NCBI GenBank assembly: GCA_948616425.1
Contig: CAPGBJ010000035.1
Span: 18,867-82,866, forward strand
Source of the DNA: an uncultured Oscillospiraceae bacterium
GTDB taxonomy: Bacteria > Bacillota > Clostridia > Oscillospirales > Oscillospiraceae
Direction: 5' to 3'
Length of the DNA: 64,000 bases
Shown here: piece after piece, positions 28,595 to 36,881 of the stretch
Layout: each line of letters opens with the position of its first letter
How positions within the stretch are numbered: the stretch's first letter is position 1
Position numbers and translations under genes: made by a program
Notes under the pieces: generated by a model
Told to the model about the DNA's origin: nothing
Database searches by the model: none
Seen by the model: only the letters and a program-made list of their open reading frames with translations

Positions 28595-29804
28595 ACACCT
28601 GAATCGTGTTGGCCTCACGGATATGCGTTTGGGTGTAGAGAATGATGCTGTCGCCCTCTAACAGGACAAGGTTCCCGTTGGGAATGAGTATCTTGCCTCT
28701 GCGCTTGACCATTACAATGATGGTCTGACGGGAGATATCCAGGTCACGGATACGCCGGCCGTTCCAGGGATTTTGTTTGCGGAGAATCATCTCTTTCAGC
28801 TCAATGCGTCTGTCATCCCCCACCGACTCCGCCCCCAGAACCAGGGTGTCTCCAGGAAGAAGTTCCACATCACCCCGGGGCACTACGATGCCCTCTCTCC
28901 GCTGAATCGCGGCCACAATGATACCGGCTGGCAGGCCCAGGGTCTGGATCGTCCGGCCGGACCAGCGGTCCCCCTGCAAAAGACGGACCTTGATAAAGTG
29001 GACGTCAGCCTCATTGGCGTACTCGCTGATGCGCTTGATCCGGGAATACTGATCCACAAAGCCGGCGGAAATAATGCCAGTGGGAATGGCTACCATACCC
29101 ACCCCCAAAAAGGTAATCACAATGCTGAACAGTTTCCCCAAGGTAGTGATGGGGTAAATATCCCCATAGCCCACGGTGAGCAAAGTGGAAACCGACCACC
29201 AGATACCGGAAAACGCATTGGTGAACACCTCTGGCTGTGCCTCATGCTCCAAGCTGTACATACATAGGCTGGAAGCCAGCATCAAAATGATGATGATGAA
29301 CACAGAAGAGGTCAACTGTTGTCGTTTACTGGCAATCACTTCAGTGATCACATTCAGCGAATCGTAGTAGGCGTTGATGCGGAACAGCCGAAAGATGCGC
29401 ATCACGCGGAACATCCGAAATGCCACCGTTCCAGAGGGGAAGAAAACAGGCAGGTAGTAGGGCAGGAACGAGAGCAAATCCACCAGGCCGCTGAAAGAGA
29501 ACATATACTTCAGTACCGCCCTGACGGGGGACAGTCCCGGGTGCAGACACTGGGCTGTCCACAGCCGCAGGCAGTAATCCACGGCAAAAAAGGCGACGGT
29601 GACCGTCTCCACACTCAGCAGCGCACCCCCGTACGAGCCCCGAATCTCTTCGAAGGTATAGGCCACACTGGCACACAGATTGACAACAATGGCCAGGGAG
29701 TTGACCAGATCATACAGGCGGCTGATGGAATCTTCTGAAGCCCCCACCTCTATAATTTCAGACAACCGCTTTTTTCGGCGGTACCAGAGACTTTTATCGC
29801 TCAT
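28593..29804 (-). CDS. Voltage-gated-type potassium channel with C-terminal RCK_C domains
   Basis: 403 residues from MSDKSLWYRRKK; a longer reading upstream has no support. Six membrane helices: S1 near 33-50, S4 with arginine at every third place (FRMFRVMRIFRLFR, residues 129-142), and the selectivity filter TVGYGD at 210-215. The cytoplasmic end has two TrkA_C-type domains (about 255-325 and 340-400), which in such channels bind ligands that gate them. The ordered arginines suggest real voltage sensing. Confidence 0.92.
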   Translation of the reverse strand: MSDKSLWYRRKKRLSEIIEVGASEDSISRLYDLVNSLAIVVNLCASVAYTFEEIRGSYGGALLSVETVTVAFFAVDYCLRLWTAQCLHPGLSPVRAVLKYMFSFSGLVDLLSFLPYYLPVFFPSGTVAFRMFRVMRIFRLFRINAYYDSLNVITEVIASKRQQLTSSVFIIIILMLASSLCMYSLEHEAQPEVFTNAFSGIWWSVSTLLTVGYGDIYPITTLGKLFSIVITFLGVGMVAIPTGIISAGFVDQYSRIKRISEYANEADVHFIKVRLLQGDRWSGRTIQTLGLPAGIIVAAIQRREGIVVPRGDVELLPGDTLVLGAESVGDDRRIELKEMILRKQNPWNGRRIRDLDISRQTIIVMVKRRGKILIPNGNLVLLEGDSIILYTQTHIREANTIQV

Positions 29805-29927
29805 AATGTATCCACGCTCCTGACAGGGTCCATTTTCCCGGTGCTTGAAACCATACTGGCCTAATTTGCATGTCATATATTGTAACTGGGTGCGGCCGCC
29901 CTTGTCAAGAAGTGTCCAAAAGCCGGC

Positions 29928-29956
29928 TTGTACCGCCGGGGCAATTCTGATATAAT
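29928..29956 (+). promoter_or_regulatory. Promoter of metallophosphoesterase gene
   Basis: TTGTAC, 17 bases, TATAAT; 38 bases before the start codon. Confidence 0.8.
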
Positions 29957-29994
29957 GTTGGTTTATAACAGTTTTCTTACAGGGAGGCAACGCC

Positions 29995-31107
29995 ATGGAC
30001 AAAGCTATTGTCATCCGCCCCGTCTTTCAGCCGGGCCGTAGAATTATCGTTGTCAGCGATATCCACGGCAACCTGCCCTTTTTCTTGGCCTTAATGGATC
30101 AGCTCCGCCTGGCCCCAGATGACATCCTGATCCTTCTGGGGGACATGCTGGAGAAAGGGCCGGACAGCCTGCCCCTGCTGCGCCATCTTATGGCGCTGTC
30201 CAAAACCCACACGCTCTTTCCCATCTGCGGCAACTGCGATGGATTGGTACTGCGCTTTTTCGAGACAGATGAGCTGGACGACCGATTTTTCTCCTCCTAT
30301 CTCCCCCGGCATCCAGAGTCCACCCTCCGCCAGATGGCCAGGGAGGGCGGATTTGACCAGTATGAGGACCTGCCTCAGCTGCGTCAGAACTTACGGGCCG
30401 CCTTCCCACAGGAGTGGGCCTGGCTGAAAGCTATGCCCACCATCCTGGAGACGGAACATCTGCTCTTTGTCCACGGAGGAGTCCCCTCCCTGGATAAAAT
30501 GGAGGAGCTGGACCGGTGGGGCTGCATGAAAAACGACAATTTCCTGGGGCAGGGCCGCTCCTTCTCAAAGTGGGTTATTGTGGGGCACTGGCCTGTCACG
30601 CTCTACAACCCTCACATCCCCTCCGCGGCCCCGATCATCGCCCACGAGCAAAAAATCGTCTCCATCGACGGCGGCTGTGTCCTTAAGGCGGACGGTCAGC
30701 TCAACGCCCTCATCCTCCCCTCGGAAGAGTCAGAGGACTTCTCCTGGACCGCCTGGGACGGCCTGCCTGTCGCCACCGCATTGGACCCCCAGTCAGCTAG
30801 TACCGAATCTCTGAACATCCGCTGGGGCCGCTCCGCTCTGGAGCTTCTGGAACCCGGGGAGGAGCTATCCCTGTGCCGCCACTTGGAGACCGGGCAGAAG
30901 CTGTATATCCTCAACGAATACCTCCGCCATGGCTCGGAAGTTCTATGGTGCGAGGACTCCACCGATTACCGTCTGTCCGTGTCTCCAGGGGACCTTTTGA
31001 CGGTGGTAAGGAAAACCAAAGCTGGTTTTTTGTGCAAAAAGGAGGGGATCACAGGCTGGTATTTCGGGCGATTATCGGATATAATGGTAGAAAAAAGGGA
31101 ACACTGA
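29995..31107 (+). CDS. Metallophosphoesterase
   Basis: 370 residues. The calcineurin-like phosphoesterase core has SDIHGN (21-26), LLGDMLEKGP, ICGNCDG, HGG and VGHWP, i.e. all metal-ligand motifs. Residues from about 260 to the end are an added domain with beta character (ELSLCRHLETGQKLYILNE) that might bind ligand or protein. Family members of this shape include ApaH-like and serine/threonine phosphatases; the substrate is unknown. The start has an agggaggc site. Confidence 0.85.
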   Translation: MDKAIVIRPVFQPGRRIIVVSDIHGNLPFFLALMDQLRLAPDDILILLGDMLEKGPDSLPLLRHLMALSKTHTLFPICGNCDGLVLRFFETDELDDRFFSSYLPRHPESTLRQMAREGGFDQYEDLPQLRQNLRAAFPQEWAWLKAMPTILETEHLLFVHGGVPSLDKMEELDRWGCMKNDNFLGQGRSFSKWVIVGHWPVTLYNPHIPSAAPIIAHEQKIVSIDGGCVLKADGQLNALILPSEESEDFSWTAWDGLPVATALDPQSASTESLNIRWGRSALELLEPGEELSLCRHLETGQKLYILNEYLRHGSEVLWCEDSTDYRLSVSPGDLLTVVRKTKAGFLCKKEGITGWYFGRLSDIMVEKREH

Positions 31108-31161
31108 ATCATACAGCCCCACAGGGTGAAAAATCAGCCCCTCCTAAAAGGATTTGAATCT

Positions 31162-32073
31162 ATGTTGGAATTCCATCCCTTGCAGTTGGAGGATCTCCCT
31201 CGACTGCGCCCCTTTTTCAATTACAGCCGCAGCCGTATCTGCGACACCACCCCAGGCGCCGTCTTCATCTGGCGGGATATCTATCAGGCTGAGTGGGCCA
31301 TCTATGGCGGTTCTCTCTACTTTAAGGTGGAATATCCCCAGCTGGGCACCACCTTCACCCTGCCTCTGGGGGGCGGGCGGCCCGAACATTTTAAAGAAAT
31401 TGCCGGCTATTGTTGCCGCCGAAATATGCCCATCGCTTTCTATCCCGTCCCCAAGGACGAGCTGGAACAGTTGCAGACCTTCTTCCCCGCCAGTACTGCC
31501 GTGGCCGAACGGGACAATTTTGACTACCTGTATCGGGCGGAGGACCTGAAGTATTTCCGCGGAAAAAAACTGAGCGGCCAGCGCAACCATGTGAACAAGT
31601 TCCTCAAAACCTACAGCAATTGGCTGTTCCGAACCATCACTCCAGAGGATATTCCCGCAGTAAAGGAATTTTTAGACCGGTATGCCAGCCGTTGGGACAA
31701 GTCCGCCGTCACCTTTCACGAGGACATCGCCAAGACCCATGAGGTGTTGGACAACTACCAAACCTACGATCTGCTGGGCGGCGTTTTGCTGGTAGAAGGC
31801 CGGGTTGTCGGATTTTCTCTGGGTGAGATTATCGGCGACACCCTGTTCACCCACATTGAAAAGGCAGACCGGGACTACGAGGGCTGCTATCAGATGCTGG
31901 TAGCTCAGTTTGCCCAGCAATTTGCGGCTGAACATGTGGCTTTCATCAACCGGGAGGACGACACCGGAGATCTGGGCCTGCGAACCAGCAAGCTGTCCTA
32001 CCATCCGGTGGCTCTTTTAGAAAAATACACTGTCACCGTGGAGGAACCCTGCGACTACTGCCAACTGAAATAG
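31162..32073 (+). CDS. DUF2156 (phosphatidylglycerol lysyltransferase-like) protein
   Basis: 303 residues from MLEFHPLQLEDLPRLRP, preceded by aaaagga; an upstream GTG at 31126 has no good site. Two tandem GNAT-like folds: the first up to about residue 130, the second with GVLLVEGRVVGFSLGE and FINREDDTGDLGLRTSK, hallmarks of the DUF2156 family. Relatives add amino acids to lipids or other acceptors. Probably an operon with the phosphoesterase 54 bases upstream. Confidence 0.82.
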   Translation: MLEFHPLQLEDLPRLRPFFNYSRSRICDTTPGAVFIWRDIYQAEWAIYGGSLYFKVEYPQLGTTFTLPLGGGRPEHFKEIAGYCCRRNMPIAFYPVPKDELEQLQTFFPASTAVAERDNFDYLYRAEDLKYFRGKKLSGQRNHVNKFLKTYSNWLFRTITPEDIPAVKEFLDRYASRWDKSAVTFHEDIAKTHEVLDNYQTYDLLGGVLLVEGRVVGFSLGEIIGDTLFTHIEKADRDYEGCYQMLVAQFAQQFAAEHVAFINREDDTGDLGLRTSKLSYHPVALLEKYTVTVEEPCDYCQLK

Positions 32074-32088
32074 CGCCCTTGCGCGCAC

Positions 32089-32118
32089 AAAAAATCCCGG
32101 CCAACTGGCCGGGATTTC
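32089..32118. terminator. Terminator between DUF2156 and DUF4358 genes
   Basis: AAATCCCGGCC with GGCCGGGATTT and flanking A/T runs; serves both converging genes. Confidence 0.85.
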
Positions 32119-32123
32119 TACTT

Positions 32124-32597
32124 TCATTCCACCGCGTGCTCAGCGGCCTGCCTGTCCTCTGCCACCACAAGCAGAACGCTCTCTCCCCTCCGGTCTACCA
32201 GAGCTTCCTCCAACTTGGGAATCTCAGCGGGCCGGTAGTCCCTGTTGGCATCAATCTGGCTTTGGACATAGTCCTTCATCGCCTGCTCGGCCGACTCCGC
32301 CTTGTCACTATCTGTGAACACCAGTACCGCCGCCTCCTCACAGGTCGCCCCGGCAGAGCGCAGAACGGCACATTCCTTCATGTCCTCCTGTGTCAGACCG
32401 TAGTCGGCCAACCGATACAGCGTAAACGCAACATCACCGTCCAGCTCTTCCAACGTCTCAGAGAAGGCCCCCGCCTGATCTATGTCCGCCACATGGCGGG
32501 GGACATAGCAGGCATTTTCAGGCTCGCCACTTCCACCGCAGGCCGCCAGCCCCAGCGTCAACACAAGAGCCAGTATCAAAGCCAATCTTCTTTTCAT
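32124..32597 (-). CDS. DUF4358 lipoprotein
   Basis: 157 residues. Signal peptide MKRRLALILALVLTLGLAAC ends in the lipobox LAAC, so it is a membrane-anchored lipoprotein. The mature part (YGLTQEDMKECAVLRSAG, then EEAAVLVFTDSDKAES) matches the DUF4358 family common in gut Clostridia. Its start overlaps the stop of the SGNH hydrolase gene by four bases. In relatives this pair often goes with an MBOAT acyltransferase; none is here. Confidence 0.85.
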   Translation of the reverse strand: MKRRLALILALVLTLGLAACGGSGEPENACYVPRHVADIDQAGAFSETLEELDGDVAFTLYRLADYGLTQEDMKECAVLRSAGATCEEAAVLVFTDSDKAESAEQAMKDYVQSQIDANRDYRPAEIPKLEEALVDRRGESVLLVVAEDRQAAEHAVE

Positions 32598-33583
32598 CCC
32601 TGTCCACTCCCATTTTCACTTATCTGTTCCGGTCCTATCGCAGGCGGACCGTCGGGGTACAGCGTATCAAACGCTATCGTATGGGTCTTCAGGTAGGCCA
32701 GCCACCGCTGGCATCCCTCCTTATACAGGTGGACGCCGTCCCGGCTGACATCCTCTGGCAGCGCGCCGTTTTCGTCTACAAATTCCGAGTACAGGTCCAG
32801 AAATACCACTTGCTTTTCTTCTGCCGCCTGGCGCATCAGCTCATTGTACACCCGCAAATGCTCATTGGTCAGATTATATTTGTTGCCGTTTGCGGCCTCA
32901 ATCTGTTTTTCGTTCAGGGGAATCAGGCCCTGGATGTAAATGACGGCGCCGGGCTGTATTCTCCGGATCTCGTCGATGGCCTTGCAGTAACTCTCATAGA
33001 AGGCATTGTCATTTTTCGCCCCCAGCTCATTGACGCCCAAGGAGAGGTACACCTTGCCATACTCCTCCAGTGCCAGCGCCTCCAGCAGAGTATACTTCTC
33101 CCCGTTGATGGTGAGAGCTTTTTTCTCCGCCAGTTTGAAGATAGAAAGCCCGTTGGAGGTCAGGTTCTTCCCCGTCCCAATCCCACTGTACAGCATCAGA
33201 CCGTCCGTACGGGAATCGCCCACAAAGGCGGCGTCGTCAAAGTAGCTGTTGTCCACCGCCTCCTGTTCTGGGAGAGGCTGAGAGAAGTCATAAGGCGGGA
33301 CCTCTGGCGTCAAATTCATTTCCGGAGGAACCTCAGCACTGCCCTGAGCGGGTGGGAGCGGCTCGGAGGATCCGCTCCCGTCAACACCGCTGCCGGCAGC
33401 GGAAGTGCTCACCTCCCCATGCGAGGTTCTCCCCGTCTGAGATCCACGGTTCGGCTGTTGGAGCCGTGCCCTGAAGTAGAAGACTGCCGCCGCCAGCACG
33501 GCCAAAATGACCGCCGCCGCCAGCAGTACCGTCCCCCTCCTGCTCGCCCTCATCGTCCGCTTTCCCCGATATCCGCTTGACAT
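32594..33583 (-). CDS. SGNH/GDSL hydrolase family protein, membrane-anchored
   Basis: 329 residues with a single N-terminal helix (about 17-37), a Ser/Gly/Pro-rich linker to residue 110, then an outer SGNH hydrolase domain: AAFVGDSRTDGL (nucleophile Ser), SLGVNELG (block with Asn) and DGVHLYKEG (Asp/His). Probably an acyl esterase or transferase acting on surface glycans. Coupled to the DUF4358 lipoprotein. The start has gggaggtg 7 bases upstream. Confidence 0.85.
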   Translation of the reverse strand: MSSGYRGKRTMRASRRGTVLLAAAVILAVLAAAVFYFRARLQQPNRGSQTGRTSHGEVSTSAAGSGVDGSGSSEPLPPAQGSAEVPPEMNLTPEVPPYDFSQPLPEQEAVDNSYFDDAAFVGDSRTDGLMLYSGIGTGKNLTSNGLSIFKLAEKKALTINGEKYTLLEALALEEYGKVYLSLGVNELGAKNDNAFYESYCKAIDEIRRIQPGAVIYIQGLIPLNEKQIEAANGNKYNLTNEHLRVYNELMRQAAEEKQVVFLDLYSEFVDENGALPEDVSRDGVHLYKEGCQRWLAYLKTHTIAFDTLYPDGPPAIGPEQISENGSGQG

Positions 33584-33730
33584 ATGGAAACACCTCCCAG
33601 CGGGCTTATGTCAACCCGTGTCGAAATCGTTCCCATCTAGGATACCATACTTTTATCAAATTTCAAGTGACAAAACCGTTACAAATTTTCCGCCCGCCTC
33701 CGGCACTCCGCCACCCTAAAACAGGTCTTC

Positions 33731-33762
33731 AAAAAAGCCCCCAGCCGTCAAAGCCGGGGGCC
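33731..33762 (-). terminator. Terminator after degV
   Basis: On the minus strand GCCCCCGGCT pairs with AGCCGTC-distal GCTGGGGGC and is followed by TTTTTT, 9 bases after the degV stop codon. Confidence 0.75.
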
Positions 33763-33770
33763 ATATACCT

Positions 33771-34676
33771 TTATATTTTACTGGATGCTCGACGAAGCAG
33801 ACCCACACCGATGGGGCTGGGCCCTGTATGTACCCCGATGGTCACCCCAATCTGATAGGGGTGCCTCACCTCCGGCCGGTCGTGGCCCAGCGCCACCAGA
33901 CCCTGGTATACCGCTTCAGCAAAGGCTCTGTGCTCCTCCCCATCCAGACCAAACCCTGTGGCCAGGCGGTACTGGTTTAAGTCTATCCCTTCCCGGTCCA
34001 AATAGCGGAAAAACAGCTCCCTCACCTTGGCCAGAGACTTTTTCCGTCCCTGGGCGATGCCGTCGGAGATCAGCCCAGCATCTTTGTAGCCGATGAGGGG
34101 TTTGACCTTCAGCAAAGTTCCGGTGGCCGCTGCCGCCCGGCCGATGCGCCCCCCATGGCGGAGGTACTCCAGATCGTTGGTGGTGAAGAAAATACGCCCT
34201 GTGGACCGGATGGGTTTCAACCGCTCCACCGCCTCCTCCAGCGTACAGCCCTCGTCCCGCAGGGCAACCGCCTCCAGCACAAACATCCCCTGAAGCACGG
34301 TGGCCAGGGTGGAATCCAATACCTCCACCCGGGCTCCGGGGACCTCCTCCCCCAGTTCCGCCGCCGCATTCAACGCAGATTGATAAGAACCGCTGAACTG
34401 GGCGTTGAGACAGATGCACAGAATGGGCAGGCCCTGGGCCGCTGCCGGGCGAAACATCTCTAGATAGTCCTCTACCGTGGGCATCGAAGTCTTAGGGAAT
34501 ACTCCAGGTGTCTGGTCCATGCGCTGATAAAACTCATGGGTTGGAATGTCCCGCTCCTCCCGGTAATAGACCTCATCCTCCAGTGACACATAGTAGGACA
34601 CCATAGACACGCCAAGACGCTCCACCTCTGTCCGCCCCAGATCACAGGAACTGTCGCTGACAATATGAAATTTCAT
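33771..34676 (-). CDS. DegV family fatty acid-binding protein
   Basis: 301 residues from MKFHIVSDSSCDLGRTEVE, with tgaggag upstream. DegV proteins (FakB type) bind a fatty acid for phosphorylation by FakA. The N-terminal DSSCDL, the PKTSMPTVEDYLE segment and the FSGSYQSA and RHGGRIGRAAAATGTLL motifs are typical. It has its own sigma-A promoter; fakA is not in the window. Confidence 0.93.
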   Translation of the reverse strand: MKFHIVSDSSCDLGRTEVERLGVSMVSYYVSLEDEVYYREERDIPTHEFYQRMDQTPGVFPKTSMPTVEDYLEMFRPAAAQGLPILCICLNAQFSGSYQSALNAAAELGEEVPGARVEVLDSTLATVLQGMFVLEAVALRDEGCTLEEAVERLKPIRSTGRIFFTTNDLEYLRHGGRIGRAAAATGTLLKVKPLIGYKDAGLISDGIAQGRKKSLAKVRELFFRYLDREGIDLNQYRLATGFGLDGEEHRAFAEAVYQGLVALGHDRPEVRHPYQIGVTIGVHTGPSPIGVGLLRRASSKI

Positions 34677-34754
34677 GTTTTTCTCCTCAGATTTCGTGGT
34701 CTGCCTCTCTCCAGCCAGACCGTGACCGGACGCCGCCCGGTGGGTATTAGTATA

Positions 34755-34783
34755 ATTATATATCAGATGGGCAAAAATCTCAA
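34755..34783 (-). promoter_or_regulatory. Sigma-A promoter of degV
   Basis: TTGAGA, 17 bases, TATAAT on the minus strand, 79 bases before the start codon. Confidence 0.75.
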
Positions 34784-34814
34784 TCACTTTTTGCAAATTC
34801 AGCAAAAGGCAACG

Positions 34815-36137
34815 TCAGGTCCCCTTTTCTCCCCCTTTTCCCCGCGAAGCGCGGAACCAACACCACAGGGGGAGCAGATAGAGATAGAACGCCAGAGGCA
34901 GGGCCTCCGCCCCCACCTCCATGGTGGTCAGAGGGACGCTGGCCGCAATGGCCCAGGGCACCAGACCCGCCAGATTGATCACCGAGTTTCCGATATTCTC
35001 CGCCAGCGACAAGGGCGGCAGTCCACGCCGTCGGTACTCCTCCTTCAGCAGCTGGGCACTCATGACAATTCCCACCGTCTGATTGCAGAACAGGGCACAG
35101 CACCCCAGCGACACGACAATATGGGCAGCAAAGAGCCCGGCGCGGTCCGCCAACCCCATAACTCGGTCCGTCACCGGCGTCAGCAGTCCGGTGCCGCTGA
35201 ACATCCCCGAGTAGGCGCAGGACAGCAAGACGATAAACACCACATTGGCCATAGAGATCAGCCCTCCGCCCGACATGAGCTCTGTCAGTTCCAGACTTGC
35301 GGGACGGTAGCCCATTACACACACCCGGAGCAGCTCCCCCAGGGAGAGACGCTGGACAAACAGCGCGCAGCCTGCGGACAAGACGCAGCTGACCGCAATG
35401 GATCTGACAGCACTTACTTTAAGCCAGGGCAAAAACAGCAGAGCTGCCGCGGGCAGAATCGTGGGCCAGGTGAGGGAAAATCCCCGCTCCAGCGCGTCCA
35501 CAATCTGAGCGTCCACACGCTGAATGGGATACATGACAGACAGTGCCCCATAAAGAACCGCGCTGATCGCCAGCGGCACCGGCGTGGTCCTCCACATCCG
35601 CATCTGGAAAGCACGTTGGTCCACATCGGACACCGCTGCGGTCAGCGCCGCGGAGGACGAGGCCGGGGACAGGCGCTCTCCCAGATAAATACCTGACATG
35701 ATGGCCCCCGCTGTCACCGGCAGATTGGCTCCGCCGCCCCGCGCAATGGTCATCAGAATCACCCCGGCCGTCCCCACCACGCCGAAGCAGCTGCCAAAGG
35801 CCAGACTAAAAACGGCGGACAGGGTGAAGGCCACCAGCACAAAGGTCCCCGGGGTAATGAGCTGTATGCCGCCCCAGACGAAGAACGCCACCGTGCCTCC
35901 CGCCCGCCACAGAGCAGTCAGCAGCCCCAGCAGCAACAGGATGCGCAGCACCTTAAAGGCTGTGCCCATCCCTCCCGCCGCCATACGCAGCAAACTTCCC
36001 GCCGAGGCCCCCCGGCGAAGTCCCACCAGAAAAAAGCAGATAAACCCCACCAGCAGAGCCCAGGCCAAGGAGAAGCCCTTCCCCATGCACCCCGCCACGC
36101 AGGCCAAAAACACACCAAACGCCACCGCAAGGTCCAT
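34815..36137 (-). CDS. NhaC family Na+/H+ antiporter
   Basis: 440 residues with about eleven membrane helices. The family signatures are present: GSCFGVVGTAGVILMTIA, SGIYLGERLSPASSSAALTAAV with the conserved Asp/Ser region, and late FCNQTVGIVMSAQ and ENIGNSVINLAGLVPWAI. Members exchange Na+ or amino acids/malate-lactate for H+. Substrate not resolved. Stands alone, divergent from the shikimate kinase gene. Confidence 0.85.
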   Translation of the reverse strand: MDLAVAFGVFLACVAGCMGKGFSLAWALLVGFICFFLVGLRRGASAGSLLRMAAGGMGTAFKVLRILLLLGLLTALWRAGGTVAFFVWGGIQLITPGTFVLVAFTLSAVFSLAFGSCFGVVGTAGVILMTIARGGGANLPVTAGAIMSGIYLGERLSPASSSAALTAAVSDVDQRAFQMRMWRTTPVPLAISAVLYGALSVMYPIQRVDAQIVDALERGFSLTWPTILPAAALLFLPWLKVSAVRSIAVSCVLSAGCALFVQRLSLGELLRVCVMGYRPASLELTELMSGGGLISMANVVFIVLLSCAYSGMFSGTGLLTPVTDRVMGLADRAGLFAAHIVVSLGCCALFCNQTVGIVMSAQLLKEEYRRRGLPPLSLAENIGNSVINLAGLVPWAIAASVPLTTMEVGAEALPLAFYLYLLPLWCWFRASRGKGGEKGT

Positions 36138-36237
36138 ATCTTTCCCTCCTGTTTTTTGTCAAGGGGGATTGTACCATCTCCGCCCGGGTTTGTCACGCCT
36201 TTTCGTCCGGTTCCCCCTTTTCTTTTTCCCGCTCCTG

Positions 36238-36246
36238 TGGTATACT
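36238..36246 (+). promoter_or_regulatory. Extended minus 10 promoter of shikimate kinase
   Basis: TGG-TATACT: an extended minus 10 element without a good minus 35. Transcription would start at about 36253, which leaves the ATG at 36252 outside the message and favours the TTG at 36282 as start. Confidence 0.55.
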
Positions 36247-36281
36247 ACAGGATGAATTTGTATGTAAAGGTTGGGAACTTT

Positions 36282-36797
36282 TTGGACAACATCATCCTCA
36301 CAGGAATGCCAGGCTCCGGCAAAAGCACCGTGGGCGTTCTGCTGGCCAAGGCCCTGGGCCTGGGCTTTGTAGATGTGGACTTGGTCATCCAGGAGCGGGA
36401 AGAGGCCCTGCTACAGGAGATTTTAGACAGCCGGGGCACCCAGGCCTTCCTGGACGTGGAGGAGGCCGCGGTACTGAGTCTGAACTGCCATCATACGGTA
36501 GTCGCCCCAGGGGGTAGCGCCCTGTGCCGGGAGGGGGCCGCCCGACACCTGCGCACCCTGGGCCCCATTGTCTACCTGAACGTTCCCCTGGAGGAGCTGC
36601 ACCGGCGTATCCGCAACATGTCCCAGCGGGGCATCGCCATGGAGCCCGGCCAGACCTTGGCCGACGTACTGGCCTTCCGAGACCCCCTTTACCGCAGATA
36701 TGCCGATCTGGTGGTGGACTGCCCCCCTGGGCAGCCCCTAGACCAGACGGTGCAGCTGGTCCAGTCCGCCCTAAAGGCTGGCGGCCTGCTCCGCTGA
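36282..36797 (+). CDS. aroK: Shikimate kinase
   Basis: 171 residues from a TTG (LDNIILTGMPGSGKST), which matches where relatives begin and lies after the likely transcription start; an in-frame ATG at 36252 is the alternative. It phosphorylates shikimate at O3 in aromatic amino acid synthesis. P-loop GMPGSGKST, DVDLVIQE, the APGGSALC motif of the shikimate site and the adenine-loop region are visible. A solitary aro gene, followed after 84 bases by a helicase. The substrate call rests on family fold; other small kinases share it. Confidence 0.82.
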   Translation: MDNIILTGMPGSGKSTVGVLLAKALGLGFVDVDLVIQEREEALLQEILDSRGTQAFLDVEEAAVLSLNCHHTVVAPGGSALCREGAARHLRTLGPIVYLNVPLEELHRRIRNMSQRGIAMEPGQTLADVLAFRDPLYRRYADLVVDCPPGQPLDQTVQLVQSALKAGGLLR

Positions 36798-36881
36798 ACC
36801 CGCACCCCAGCCCGCAGGGAAAAACGCGGGCCGCGCCGGACCCGATCTCGTTCGGCGTGAATAAAAAAAAGGAAGACTTGA